The notes beneath the pieces are model-generated. The model ran no database searches. It was not told the DNA's origin and saw only the letters and a list, made by a program, of their open reading frames with translations. From Bacteroides salyersiae WAL 10018 = DSM 18765 = JCM 12988 (GTDB taxonomy: Bacteria; Bacteroidota; Bacteroidia; Bacteroidales; Bacteroidaceae), in assembly GCF_000381365.1 (NCBI RefSeq), contig NZ_KB905466.1, forward strand, positions 246,744 through 310,743: a stretch of 64,000 nt of DNA, in the 5' to 3' direction. The translations under genes were made by a program, and so were the position numbers. Positions within the stretch are counted from its first letter, which is position 1. Each line of letters opens with the position of its first letter. Below, piece by piece: positions 34,406 to 42,212 of this stretch.

Positions 34406-36415
34406 ATGAATGATAATAAACTTATGAACCGTGCAGCGGACAACATCCGTATCCTGGCTGCTTCGATGGTTGAAAAAGCCAATTCCGGACACCCGGGAGG
34501 TGCAATGGGTGGTGCAGACTTTGTAAACGTACTCTTCTCCGAGTTCTTAGTATATGACCCACAGAATCCGCGCTGGGAAGGACGGGATCGCTTCTTCCTC
34601 GATCCGGGACATATGTCGCCTATGCTCTATTCCGTGCTGGCTCTCACCGGCAAATATACGCTGGCCGAATTGGCACAATTCCGCCAATGGGACAGCCCCA
34701 CTCCGGGACATCCGGAGGTAAATGTAATGCGTGGTGTGGAAAACACTTCCGGTCCTCTCGGACAAGGACATACCTATGCCGTAGGAGCAGCCATCGCCGC
34801 TAAATTCCTGAAAGCACGGTTCGGTGAAGTAATGAGCCAAACCATCTATGCCTATATTTCGGACGGCGGTATCCAAGAAGAAATTTCACAGGGTGCAGGA
34901 CGCATTGCCGGAACATTAGGACTGGATAATCTGATCATGTTCTACGACTCCAACGACATCCAGCTTTCTACTGAAACAAAAGATGTCACAACAGAAGACG
35001 TAGCCATGAAATACAAGGCATGGGATTGGAAAGTAATCGAAATCAACGGTAACGACCCCGATGCCATCCGCGCTGCCCTCAAAGAGGCAAAAGCAGAAAG
35101 TGAACGCCCTACCCTGATCATCGGTAAAACAACGATGGGTAAAGGTGCACGCAAAGCCGATGGAAGCAGCTATGAAGCCAATTGTGCTACACACGGTGCT
35201 CCGTTGGGCGGAGATGCCTACATCAACACCATCAAAAATCTGGGTGGTAACCCGGACGAACCGTTTACAATCTTCCCCGAAGTGGCCGAACTGTATGCCA
35301 AACGCGCTGAAGATCTGAAAAAGATCGTAGCCGAGAAGCATGCCATAAAGGACGAATGGGCCAAAGCAAATCCGGAACTGGCAGCTAAAATGGCCGAGTT
35401 CTTCTCCGGCAAAGCTCCGAAAGTGAACTGGGATGCCATCGAACAGAAAGCAGGTATCGCCACCCGTGCCGCTTCGGCAACTGTGCTCGGCGCTCTTGCT
35501 ACTCAGGTGGAAAACATGGTAGTGGCTTCTGCCGACCTCTCCAACTCCGACAAAACCGACGGCTTCCTCAAGAAGACACACGCATTCAAACGCGGTGACT
35601 TTAGCGGTGCTTTCTTCCAAGCCGGTGTATCCGAACTGAGCATGGCTTGTATCTGTATCGGTATGTCGCTTCATGGCGGTGTAATCCCTGCATGTGCCAC
35701 TTTCTTCGTATTCTCGGACTACATGAAACCTGCTATCCGTATGGCTGCCTTGATGGAACAACCGGTGAAATTCATCTGGTCGCATGATGCTTTCCGTGTA
35801 GGCGAAGACGGCCCTACGCACGAACCGGTAGAACAGGAAGCACAAATCCGCCTGATGGAGAAACTGAAAAACCACAAAGGCCACAATTCAATGCTGGTAC
35901 TTCGTCCGGCAGATGCCGAAGAGACGACTATCGCATGGAAGCTGGCTATGGAAAATGTCTATACCCCGACTGCATTAATCCTGTCTCGTCAGAATATTGC
36001 CAACCTTCCGGACGGAACGGACTACGCCCAAGTAGCCAAAGGCGCATACGTCATTGCCGGTGCCGATGAAAACCCGGATGTTATTCTGGTTGCTTCCGGA
36101 TCAGAGGTTTCCACACTTGTAGCCGGAGCCGAACTGCTTCGTAAAGACGGTGTGAAACTTCGTATCGTATCCGCACCTTCCGAAGGTCTGTTCCGCAGCC
36201 AGGACAAGGCATATCAAGAATCTGTTCTCCCGACAGGTGCAAAGATATTCGGTCTGACAGCCGGTTTGCCCGTCAACTTGCAAGGTCTTGCCGGTGCTAA
36301 CGGCAAAGTATTCGGACTCGAATCATTCGGTTTCTCCGCTCCATACAAGGTATTGGATGAAAAATTAGGTTTCACTGCCGAAAACGTATACAATCAGGTA
36401 AAAGAAATGCTATAA
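34406..36415 (+). CDS. tkt: Transketolase
   Basis: Transketolase moves two-carbon units between pentose phosphates and aldoses with thiamine diphosphate. The 669-residue protein starts with the family segment MVEKANSGHPGGAMGGADFV. The cofactor site is visible as ISDGGIQEEIS ... MFYDSNDIQLS (about 151-185). In the pyrimidine domain the segments GDFSGAFFQAGVSELSM and HDAFRVGEDGPTHEPVEQ (about 461-478) are typical. It follows araB, so xylulose 5-phosphate made by AraD can be used directly; rpiB overlaps its stop by one base. Confidence 0.97.
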   Translation: MNDNKLMNRAADNIRILAASMVEKANSGHPGGAMGGADFVNVLFSEFLVYDPQNPRWEGRDRFFLDPGHMSPMLYSVLALTGKYTLAELAQFRQWDSPTPGHPEVNVMRGVENTSGPLGQGHTYAVGAAIAAKFLKARFGEVMSQTIYAYISDGGIQEEISQGAGRIAGTLGLDNLIMFYDSNDIQLSTETKDVTTEDVAMKYKAWDWKVIEINGNDPDAIRAALKEAKAESERPTLIIGKTTMGKGARKADGSSYEANCATHGAPLGGDAYINTIKNLGGNPDEPFTIFPEVAELYAKRAEDLKKIVAEKHAIKDEWAKANPELAAKMAEFFSGKAPKVNWDAIEQKAGIATRAASATVLGALATQVENMVVASADLSNSDKTDGFLKKTHAFKRGDFSGAFFQAGVSELSMACICIGMSLHGGVIPACATFFVFSDYMKPAIRMAALMEQPVKFIWSHDAFRVGEDGPTHEPVEQEAQIRLMEKLKNHKGHNSMLVLRPADAEETTIAWKLAMENVYTPTALILSRQNIANLPDGTDYAQVAKGAYVIAGADENPDVILVASGSEVSTLVAGAELLRKDGVKLRIVSAPSEGLFRSQDKAYQESVLPTGAKIFGLTAGLPVNLQGLAGANGKVFGLESFGFSAPYKVLDEKLGFTAENVYNQVKEML

Positions 36416-36849
36416 TGAAAACAATCGGATTATGTTGCGACCATGCCGGTTTTGAGCTGAAAGAATTCGTTCGCGGATGGCTACAGGCAAAAGGCTGGGA
36501 GTACAAAGATTTCGGAACTTATTCTACCGAGAGTTGTGATTATCCGGATTTCGCTCACCCGTTAGCATTGGCTGTAGAAGCCGGTGAATGCTATCCGGGA
36601 ATTGCTATCTGCGGAAGTGGAAACGGAATCAGCATGACACTGAACAAGCATCAAGGCATCCGCGCCGCACTTTGCTGGACAGCAGAGATCGCACATCTGG
36701 CCCGCCAACACAACGATGCCAATGTGCTCGTGATGCCGGGACGCTTTATCAGTACTGAAGAAGCGGATATGATTCTGACAGAATTCTTCTCTACACCATT
36801 CGAGGGAGGAAGACACCAGAAAAGAATAGATAAAATTCCCGTAAAATAA
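36415..36849 (+). CDS. rpiB: Ribose-5-phosphate isomerase B
   Basis: RpiB interconverts ribose 5-phosphate and ribulose 5-phosphate. The 144-residue protein has the RpiB/LacAB features: GLCCDHAGFELKEFVRGWL at the start, DYPDFAHPLA near residue 43 and the catalytic loop AICGSGNGISMTLNK with the active-site Cys near residue 64. The ATG shares its A with the tkt stop (TAATG), so it is translationally coupled. A terminator follows. Confidence 0.96.
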   Translation: MKTIGLCCDHAGFELKEFVRGWLQAKGWEYKDFGTYSTESCDYPDFAHPLALAVEAGECYPGIAICGSGNGISMTLNKHQGIRAALCWTAEIAHLARQHNDANVLVMPGRFISTEEADMILTEFFSTPFEGGRHQKRIDKIPVK

Positions 36850-36860
36850 GAACATAGTAC

Positions 36861-36902
36861 AAGAAAACCCGGTTCAGACTGACTGAAGCCGGGTTTTCTT
36901 TT
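36861..36902 (+). terminator. Intrinsic terminator after rpiB
   Basis: AAGAAAACCCGG pairs with CCGGGTTTTCTT around a 16-base loop, followed by TTC and an AT-rich stretch; it can work in both directions. Confidence 0.85.
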
Positions 36903-36967
36903 CATATTAAATCAAAAAACCCACCTTTTCAATCAAAATACATCAGATAGAGATGCGCGACAGTTCG

Positions 36968-36975
36968 TATTTTTG
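36968..36975 (+). promoter_or_regulatory. Candidate -7 element of the GH28 gene
   Basis: TATTTTTG fits TAnnTTTG, 42 bases upstream of the ATG at 37018. Confidence 0.5.
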
Positions 36976-37017
36976 CAACCATAAAATCTATTATCCATCA
37001 AAAACAACCCAAAACAA

Positions 37018-38424
37018 ATGAAAAGAATATTTGGATTCCTATCTTTGTTGTTAACAGCAGCAATCACTTTCGCCAATCCGATTGACTTTGACAAAGCTTT
37101 CAAAGAGAGCAAAAAGATCGAAAAGCAGATCAAGAAAACATCGTTCCCCAAACAAACGTACCACATCACGGATTTCGGAGCAAAAGCGGACAATGAGTCG
37201 GTACCTTGCCATGAAGCAATCAACCAGGCAATCCTTCAATGCAGCCTGGCAGGAGGCGGCACAGTGATTGTTCCCAAAGGAACATTCTACACCGGTCCTA
37301 TCACGTTGAAAAGCAATGTGAACTTTCACTTGGAGGAAGGAGCCGTACTGAAATTCCTCACTGATCAAAGCCTGTATTTCCCCGGTGTGATAACCCGTTG
37401 GGAAGGGTTGGACTGTTACAACGCGCGCCCTTTGATCTATGCTTACGGTGAAACCAATATCGCCATTACCGGCAAAGGCACCATTGACGGACAAGGCTCC
37501 AACGACACTTGGTGGCCAATGTGCGGTGCAGCCAAATATGGCTGGAAAGAAGGCATGGTGGCACAGCGTAACGGCGGTCGCGAACGTTTATTAATGTATG
37601 GAGAGACCTCCACTCCCATCTACAAGCGTGTGATGACACCGGAAGACGGTTTACGTCCGCAACTCATCAATCTGTACTCCTGCCACACCATCCTCATAGA
37701 AGATGTCACTTTGCTGAATTCTCCTTTCTGGGTGATTCACCCGCTTTTCTGTGAAAGCTTGATCGTACGTGGAGTGAACATTTTCAACCGTGGTCCCAAC
37801 GGAGACGGATGTGACCCGGAATCCTGCAAAAACGTGCTGATAGAGAATTGTACATTCGACACCGGTGACGACTGCATCGCTATCAAATCGGGACGTAATG
37901 CCGATGGACGTAAATGGAATATTCCGAGTGAAAACATCATTGTACGTAACTGTAAAATGAAAAACGGACACGGCGGCGTAGTGATCGGCAGCGAAATATC
38001 CGGCGGATACCGCAATCTGTTTGTAGAAAACTGCCAAATGGACAGCCCCAATCTGGATCGTGTGATCCGTATCAAAACCAGTACTTGCCGGGGCGGCATC
38101 ATCGAAAATGTATTTGTCCGTGATATCACCGTAGGCCAGTGCCGGGAAGCAGTATTGCGTATCAACTTGCAATATGAAAACCGTGAGAACTGCAACCGCA
38201 ACTTTCCTCCTGTTGTCCGCAATGTACACCTGAAAAATGTAACTTGTGAAAAAAGCCGGTTAGGAGTGCTCATCATCGGGTTGGACGACGATCAACATGT
38301 ATATAACATCAGCGTGGAAGACTCGCACTTCAATAATGTTGCAAAAGGAACCAATGACATAAAAGGAGCGAAAAACGTTACTCTCAAGAACCTATACATA
38401 AACGGAAAACTTGTAAAAGAGTAA
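37018..38424 (+). CDS. Glycoside hydrolase family 28 (polygalacturonase-like)
   Basis: This 468-residue exported enzyme hydrolyses galacturonide linkages in pectin, or a related bond such as rhamnogalacturonan. A signal peptide (IFGFLSLLLTAAITFA) precedes the beta-helix; the N-terminal part has the typical YHITDFGAKADNE. The family active-site motifs appear in order: NGDGCDPESC (about 261), DTGDDCIAIKSG (about 281), NGHGGVVIGSE (about 319) and RVIRIKTS (about 345). It stands alone behind rpiB with its own promoter; no SusC/SusD pair is near. Confidence 0.93.
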   Translation: MKRIFGFLSLLLTAAITFANPIDFDKAFKESKKIEKQIKKTSFPKQTYHITDFGAKADNESVPCHEAINQAILQCSLAGGGTVIVPKGTFYTGPITLKSNVNFHLEEGAVLKFLTDQSLYFPGVITRWEGLDCYNARPLIYAYGETNIAITGKGTIDGQGSNDTWWPMCGAAKYGWKEGMVAQRNGGRERLLMYGETSTPIYKRVMTPEDGLRPQLINLYSCHTILIEDVTLLNSPFWVIHPLFCESLIVRGVNIFNRGPNGDGCDPESCKNVLIENCTFDTGDDCIAIKSGRNADGRKWNIPSENIIVRNCKMKNGHGGVVIGSEISGGYRNLFVENCQMDSPNLDRVIRIKTSTCRGGIIENVFVRDITVGQCREAVLRINLQYENRENCNRNFPPVVRNVHLKNVTCEKSRLGVLIIGLDDDQHVYNISVEDSHFNNVAKGTNDIKGAKNVTLKNLYINGKLVKE

Positions 38425-38438
38425 ATCCATAGAACCAG

Positions 38439-38573
38439 TCAAAAAAGATGTAGCATCCTTTCCAAAAAGACGTAACATCCTCTCCAAAAAGATGTAACGT
38501 CTTTCAAAAAAACATATAACGTCTTTAAGAAAAAGATTTAGCAGGCTTTAGAAAAAGATGCTAAGTCTTTTTT
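38439..38573. repeat. Tandem array of six 21-23-base dyad units
   Basis: Units begin at 38439, 38462, 38484, 38505, 38527 and 38550. The type unit is AAAAAGATGTAACGTCTTT, an A-run, a dyad GATG-TAA-CATC-like centre and a T-run. Units differ by several substitutions, often keeping the dyad. The array starts 14 bases past the GH28 stop and ends in a T-run, so the last unit could also terminate transcription. Confidence 0.8.
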
Positions 38574-38616
38574 TATTGGTTACTTTTATACTTGAAGCAT
38601 ATGGAAGTGTTTGATT

Positions 38617-38845
38617 TAAACCTTTTATCCATAGAGCCTACAGGGTGAAGCGACACTAAAGAAGAAAAGAACCGGCAGACCAATATCCCGATGCCGGGTA
38701 TATACTCCCCCTGAGACTCCTTCTTACTGGTCATATGCACCGTGCTTGACGCACGTAAGCACCGTTTCCGGATGGTTTTTGAACGGTACATAAAAACAAA
38801 GTTTGCCTTCACCCCGTAACGCCTATGAACAAAGGGTTTGATAGA
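38617..38845. other. Possible decayed MITE-like element with imperfect terminal inverted repeats
   Basis: 38617-38653 (AAACCTTTTATCC..., ending GGGTGAAGCGAC) and 38803-38842 (beginning GTTTGCCTTCACCCC and ending AAAGGGTTT) are imperfect inverted repeats of about 37 bases, with roughly three quarters identity by eye. The interior is more GC-rich than its surroundings. No transposase is present. The open frame on the minus strand (38573-38878) shows no recognisable domain. The remainder of the gap up to 39104 shows nothing I recognise. Confidence 0.35.
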
Positions 38846-39104
38846 AAAAGGTGAAGGCGGTGAACGGGGTAAAAACAAGTTGAATAGAGGTTATTTGCCA
38901 CGAAATCCACAAACATACGGATCTTCTCCCTGCATCCGGAGTCAAAAGACCTCCTTACAAATTGTAACTCAGCCACTTCCCCGTAAAATAATAAAATGAC
39001 AAATTGTCGTTAAAATCCCTTTATATCCTCTCTATTTTAAATAGAAAAAGAATAAAAGGAAGAAATTTAACCTGTTTCATGAGCAACGAATCTAAATAAA
39101 AAAC

Positions 39105-39112
39105 TATCTTTG
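39105..39112 (+). promoter_or_regulatory. Candidate -7 element of the 2-oxoacid oxidoreductase operon
   Basis: TATCTTTG fits TAnnTTTG, 27 bases upstream of the first gene of the operon. Confidence 0.55.
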
Positions 39113-39139
39113 TAGTGCAAACTCTGAAACTCAACAGAT

Positions 39140-39418
39140 ATGGAACAAATGGAGACCATAAAAGAGCTTATCAATCAGGGAGATGTAAATAAGGCGATTG
39201 AAGCCCTCGATACTCTCCTCACTCAATCAGACTTCGCCGGAAAAGACGAAGTTTACTACCTACGGGGTAACGCTTACCGAAAACAAGGAAACTGGCAACA
39301 AGCCCTCAACAATTATCAATCCGCTATTGAGATCAACCCGGAAAGCCCGGCTTTGCAAGCCCGCAAAATGGTAATGGATATTCTGGAGTTCTATCACAAG
39401 GACATGTATAATCAATAA
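39140..39418 (+). CDS. Small TPR protein
   Basis: This 92-residue cytoplasmic protein holds about two tetratricopeptide repeats: DVNKAIEALDTLLTQSDF and DEVYYLRGNAYRKQGNWQQA followed by LNNYQSAIEINPESPAL. Such repeats mediate protein contacts. It leads the 2-oxoacid:ferredoxin oxidoreductase operon, 21 bases before the ferredoxin gene, and could act in assembly of the complex; that is inference from position only. Confidence 0.85.
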   Translation: MEQMETIKELINQGDVNKAIEALDTLLTQSDFAGKDEVYYLRGNAYRKQGNWQQALNNYQSAIEINPESPALQARKMVMDILEFYHKDMYNQ

Positions 39419-39439
39419 ACGTAATAAAATCGATAGATT

Positions 39440-39667
39440 ATGGCAAAAATTAAAGGAGCAATCGTAGTCGACACAGAGCGTTGCAAAGGCTGCAATCTGT
39501 GTGTGGTGGCTTGTCCGCTCAATGTAATATCACTCGCCAAAGAGGTGAACGTAAAGGGGTATAACTATGCCCGGCAGGTGTTGGAAGATACCTGTAACGG
39601 GTGCAGTTCGTGTGCAACGGTCTGCCCGGACGGTTGTATCTCAGTGTATAAAGTTAAATGTGAATAA
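39440..39667 (+). CDS. 2-oxoacid:ferredoxin oxidoreductase, ferredoxin (delta) subunit
   Basis: This 75-residue protein carries two 4Fe-4S motifs: CKGCNLCVVACP (about 14-25) and CNGCSSCATVCP (about 52-63). It transfers electrons from the catalytic subunits of a 2-oxoglutarate/branched-chain 2-oxoacid:ferredoxin oxidoreductase to ferredoxin. It is followed by the alpha subunit gene after 11 bases. Confidence 0.93.
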   Translation: MAKIKGAIVVDTERCKGCNLCVVACPLNVISLAKEVNVKGYNYARQVLEDTCNGCSSCATVCPDGCISVYKVKCE

Positions 39668-39678
39668 AAGAAACGAAT

Positions 39679-40761
39679 ATGGCAGAAGAAGTTGTATTAA
39701 TGAAAGGTAACGAAGCCATCGCTCACGCAGCCATCCGTTGCGGTGCCGACGGATACTTCGGTTACCCTATTACTCCGCAATCGGAGGTATTGGAAACGCT
39801 GGCTGACCTGAAACCATGGGAAACTACCGGTATGGTAGTGCTTCAGGCAGAAAGTGAAGTAGCAGCTATCAACATGGTATATGGTGGAGCCGGAAGTGGC
39901 AAGATGGTACTGACCTCCTCTTCAAGTCCCGGCGTCAGCCTGAAACAAGAGGGTATCTCCTATCTGGCCGGTGCCGAACTTCCCTGTTTGATTGTAAATG
40001 TGATGCGCGGCGGCCCGGGATTAGGAACCATCCAACCCAGTCAGGCAGATTATTTCCAGACAGTAAAAGGCGGCGGACACGGTGACTATAAACTGATCGC
40101 ACTCGCTCCGGCTTCCGTACAGGAAATGGCTGATTTCGTCGGACTTGCCTTTGAACTTGCCTTCAAATATCGTAATCCGGCTATCATCCTTGCCGACGGT
40201 GTTATCGGACAGATGATGGAAAAAGTAGTGCTACCGCCTATGAAACCCCGCCGTACCGACGCGGAAGTAATCGCACAGTGCCCGTGGGCCAGTACAGGTA
40301 AAACCAAAGACCGCAAGCCTAATATCATTACATCACTCGAACTCCGTCCGGAAGAAATGGAAAAGAACAACATCCGTTTCCAGGCCAAGTATCGTGTAAT
40401 CGAAGAAAATGAAGTGCGTTTCGAGGAAATCGATTGTGAAAATGCAGAATACCTGATCGTAGCGTTCGGTTCAATGGCGCGTATCGGACAAAAGGCAATG
40501 GAACTGGCACGTGAAGAAGGTATCAAGGTAGGTATGCTTCGCCCCATCACGTTATGGCCTTTCCCCACAAAAGCCATTGCAGCATATGCCGGAAAAGTGA
40601 AAGGCATGCTTGTTACCGAGTTGAATGCCGGACAGATGATTGAAGATGTACGCCTTGCCGTAAATGGGAAGGTAAAAGTAGAACATTTCGGCCGTCTCGG
40701 TGGTATTGTTCCCGATCCTGACGAGATAGTGACTGCTCTTAAAGAGAAAATAATGCAATAA
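39679..40761 (+). CDS. vorB: 2-oxoacid:ferredoxin oxidoreductase, alpha subunit (VorB/KorA-like)
   Basis: This 360-residue subunit contains the pyrimidine-binding and transketolase-C-like domains of the pyruvate-ferredoxin oxidoreductase superfamily. The start VLMKGNEAIAHAAIRCGADG and FGYPITPQSEVLE (about 28-41) are typical, as is TSSSSPGVSLKQEGISYLAG (about 78-97). The set of four subunits with separate delta, alpha, beta and gamma genes matches VOR/KOR enzymes that oxidise 2-oxoglutarate or branched 2-oxoacids with CoA. Which acid is preferred cannot be read from sequence. Confidence 0.92.
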   Translation: MAEEVVLMKGNEAIAHAAIRCGADGYFGYPITPQSEVLETLADLKPWETTGMVVLQAESEVAAINMVYGGAGSGKMVLTSSSSPGVSLKQEGISYLAGAELPCLIVNVMRGGPGLGTIQPSQADYFQTVKGGGHGDYKLIALAPASVQEMADFVGLAFELAFKYRNPAIILADGVIGQMMEKVVLPPMKPRRTDAEVIAQCPWASTGKTKDRKPNIITSLELRPEEMEKNNIRFQAKYRVIEENEVRFEEIDCENAEYLIVAFGSMARIGQKAMELAREEGIKVGMLRPITLWPFPTKAIAAYAGKVKGMLVTELNAGQMIEDVRLAVNGKVKVEHFGRLGGIVPDPDEIVTALKEKIMQ

Positions 40762-40826
40762 TAATTTACGGTTAGACTCAAAGAAATTCCAATCGTCTAA
40801 TCATAAACCGTCTAATCGTTAAATAG
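40762..40826. repeat. Degenerate inverted repeat arms (GTCTAATC type)
   Basis: TTTACGGTTAGAC (40765-40777) faces GTCTAATCATAAA and CCGTCTAATCG (40795-40819), giving an imperfect inverted pair in the gap between the alpha subunit gene and the small membrane protein gene. It is a small example of the inverted-arm class. Confidence 0.45.
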
Positions 40827-40833
40827 AATAAAG

Positions 40834-41004
40834 ATGAATCCCGATAAAATAAGAAATGTATTGAACATACTTTTCATGATACTTGCTCTGGCAGCTATTA
40901 TCGTTTACTTCGTGGCAGATGATTTCAAGATATTCATCTACGTCTGCGGTGCGGCGATCTTCGTCAAGCTGATGGAGTTTTTTATACGATTCACCAACAG
41001 ATAA
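40834..41004 (+). CDS. Small two-helix membrane protein in the oxidoreductase operon
   Basis: I translated a 56-residue frame from the ATG at 40834 to the TAA at 41002-41004. It starts MNPDKIRNVLNILFM and has two hydrophobic helices (about 9-27 and 33-48) and a basic end (FIRFTNR). It lies between the alpha and beta subunit genes in the same direction, with a GGAGAA ribosome-binding sequence for the next gene directly after it. No family is recognised. It may tether the soluble oxidoreductase to the membrane, but this is inference. Confidence 0.75.
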   Translation: MNPDKIRNVLNILFMILALAAIIVYFVADDFKIFIYVCGAAIFVKLMEFFIRFTNR

Positions 41005-41016
41005 GGAGAACAAGTT

Positions 41017-41778
41017 ATGACTAAAGAAGAAATAATCAAACCCGAGAATCTGGTTTATAAAAAACCGACTCTGATGAACGCCAATGCCATGCACTACTGC
41101 CCGGGTTGCAGTCACGGCGTGGTACATAAACTCATTGCCGAAGTCATCGAAGAGATGGGAATGGAAGATAAAGCCGTAGGTATCTCTCCGGTAGGCTGCG
41201 CCGTTTTTATCTACAACTATCTTGATATCGACTGGCAGGAAGCTGCCCACGGACGTGCCCCTGCACTGGCCACCGCCATCAAACGCCTGTGGCCGGATCG
41301 CTTGGTATTTACTTATCAAGGTGACGGTGATTTGGCTTGTATCGGTACTGCCGAAACCATCCATGCACTGAACCGTGGCGAAAACATTACCATTATCTTT
41401 ATAAACAACGCCATTTACGGTATGACCGGCGGACAGATGGCTCCTACTACCCTTGTCGGCATGAAAACAGCTACTTGTCCTTACGGACGCGATGTGAATC
41501 TCCACGGTTATCCGCTAAAGATTACCGAAATAGCTGCCCAACTGGAAGGAACGGCATACGTCACCCGCCAATCCGTACAATCGGTTCCGGCTATCCGTAA
41601 AGCCAAGAAAGCCATCCGTAAAGCATTCGAAAATTCAATGAACGGCAAAGGTTCCAATCTGGTAGAAATCGTATCGACTTGTAGTTCCGGCTGGAAGATG
41701 ACACCCGAAAAGGCCAATAAATGGATGGAAGAACACATGTTTCCATTCTATCCATTAGGTGATTTGAAAGATAAATAA
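41017..41778 (+). CDS. 2-oxoacid:ferredoxin oxidoreductase, beta (TPP-binding) subunit
   Basis: This 253-residue subunit binds thiamine diphosphate. The opening segment MHYCPGCSHGVVHKLIAE carries the conserved CPGC. The cofactor motif is YQGDGDLACIGTAE (about 98-111) followed by NNAIYGMTGGQMAPTT (about 130-145), as in KorB/VorA. A good ribosome-binding sequence (AAGGAGAA) precedes the ATG. In the same operon a four-helix-bundle cassette separates it from the gamma subunit. Confidence 0.94.
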   Translation: MTKEEIIKPENLVYKKPTLMNANAMHYCPGCSHGVVHKLIAEVIEEMGMEDKAVGISPVGCAVFIYNYLDIDWQEAAHGRAPALATAIKRLWPDRLVFTYQGDGDLACIGTAETIHALNRGENITIIFINNAIYGMTGGQMAPTTLVGMKTATCPYGRDVNLHGYPLKITEIAAQLEGTAYVTRQSVQSVPAIRKAKKAIRKAFENSMNGKGSNLVEIVSTCSSGWKMTPEKANKWMEEHMFPFYPLGDLKDK

Positions 41779-41780
41779 TG

Positions 41781-41812
41781 ACTCAATATGCCAATGTGCC
41801 GATATGCCAATG
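41781..41812. repeat. Left arm of four-helix-bundle cassette 2
   Basis: CAATATGC/CAATGTGC/CGATATGC/CAATG units with an 8-base period. It starts two bases past the stop of the beta subunit gene and includes the start codons of the four-helix-bundle gene. The inverse arm is at 42159-42212. Confidence 0.8.
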
Positions 41813-42157
41813 AAGACAGGAAATGTAGTTTTGGACAAAAGTTTTGCATTTGCATTATCAATTATAAGCTATTGCGAAACTCTGGAACAAAACAAAAAAT
41901 TCGTAATTTCCAATCAGCTTCTAAAAAGCGGTACATCCATTGGTGCTAATATCAATGAGGCACAGAACAGTGAAAGTAAGGCAGATTTTATTCATAAATT
42001 AAAGATAGCTGCAAAAGAAGCGGAAGAAACCAGATATTGGTTATTACTTTGTGAGGAAGCAGTTAACTATCCTTACGAATCAAATTTGCTAAACGATCTG
42101 GGAGACATATTGAGATTACTCAATAGCATTATAAATTCAGCCAAGCAGCAAATGTAA
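41804..42157 (+). CDS. Four-helix-bundle protein (23S rRNA intervening-sequence protein family)
   Basis: This 117-residue protein is a paralogue of the one at 2397-2759. Shared segments are SNQLLKSGTSIGANINEAQ, KADFIHKLKIAAKEAEET and RYWLLLCEE. The ATG at 41804 and a second ATG at 41810 (MKTGNVVLDKSFAF) both lie in the left repeat arm; the second fits the family N-terminus slightly better. It interrupts an oxidoreductase operon between beta and gamma subunit genes, in the operon's direction, and is bounded by inverted 8-base-period arms. Its function is unknown. Confidence 0.9.
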   Translation: MPMKTGNVVLDKSFAFALSIISYCETLEQNKKFVISNQLLKSGTSIGANINEAQNSESKADFIHKLKIAAKEAEETRYWLLLCEEAVNYPYESNLLNDLGDILRLLNSIINSAKQQM

Positions 42158-42158
42158 C

Positions 42159-42212
42159 CGACAATTGGCACATTGGCATATTGGCACATTATCACATTAT
42201 TACATTATTAAC
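42159..42212. repeat. Right arm of four-helix-bundle cassette 2
   Basis: TTGGCACA/TTGGCATA/TTGGCACA/TTATCACA/TTATTACA/TTATTAAC units with an 8-base period, drifting in sequence toward the distal end. It is the inverse of the arm at 41781-41812 and ends exactly at the start codon of the gamma subunit gene. Confidence 0.85.

Noticed and set aside
38573-38878. A 101-residue minus-strand open frame
   Set aside because: It overlaps the dyad array and the inverted-repeat fragment, has no recognisable domain and no promoter; composition looks non-coding.
2397-42157. The two four-helix genes as toxin-antitoxin components
   Set aside because: Each stands alone between unrelated operon genes, with no small partner gene or toxin fold nearby.
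42165-42212. N-terminal extension of the oxidoreductase gamma subunit
   Set aside because: It is only a translation of the repeat arm; the family signature starts at 42213.
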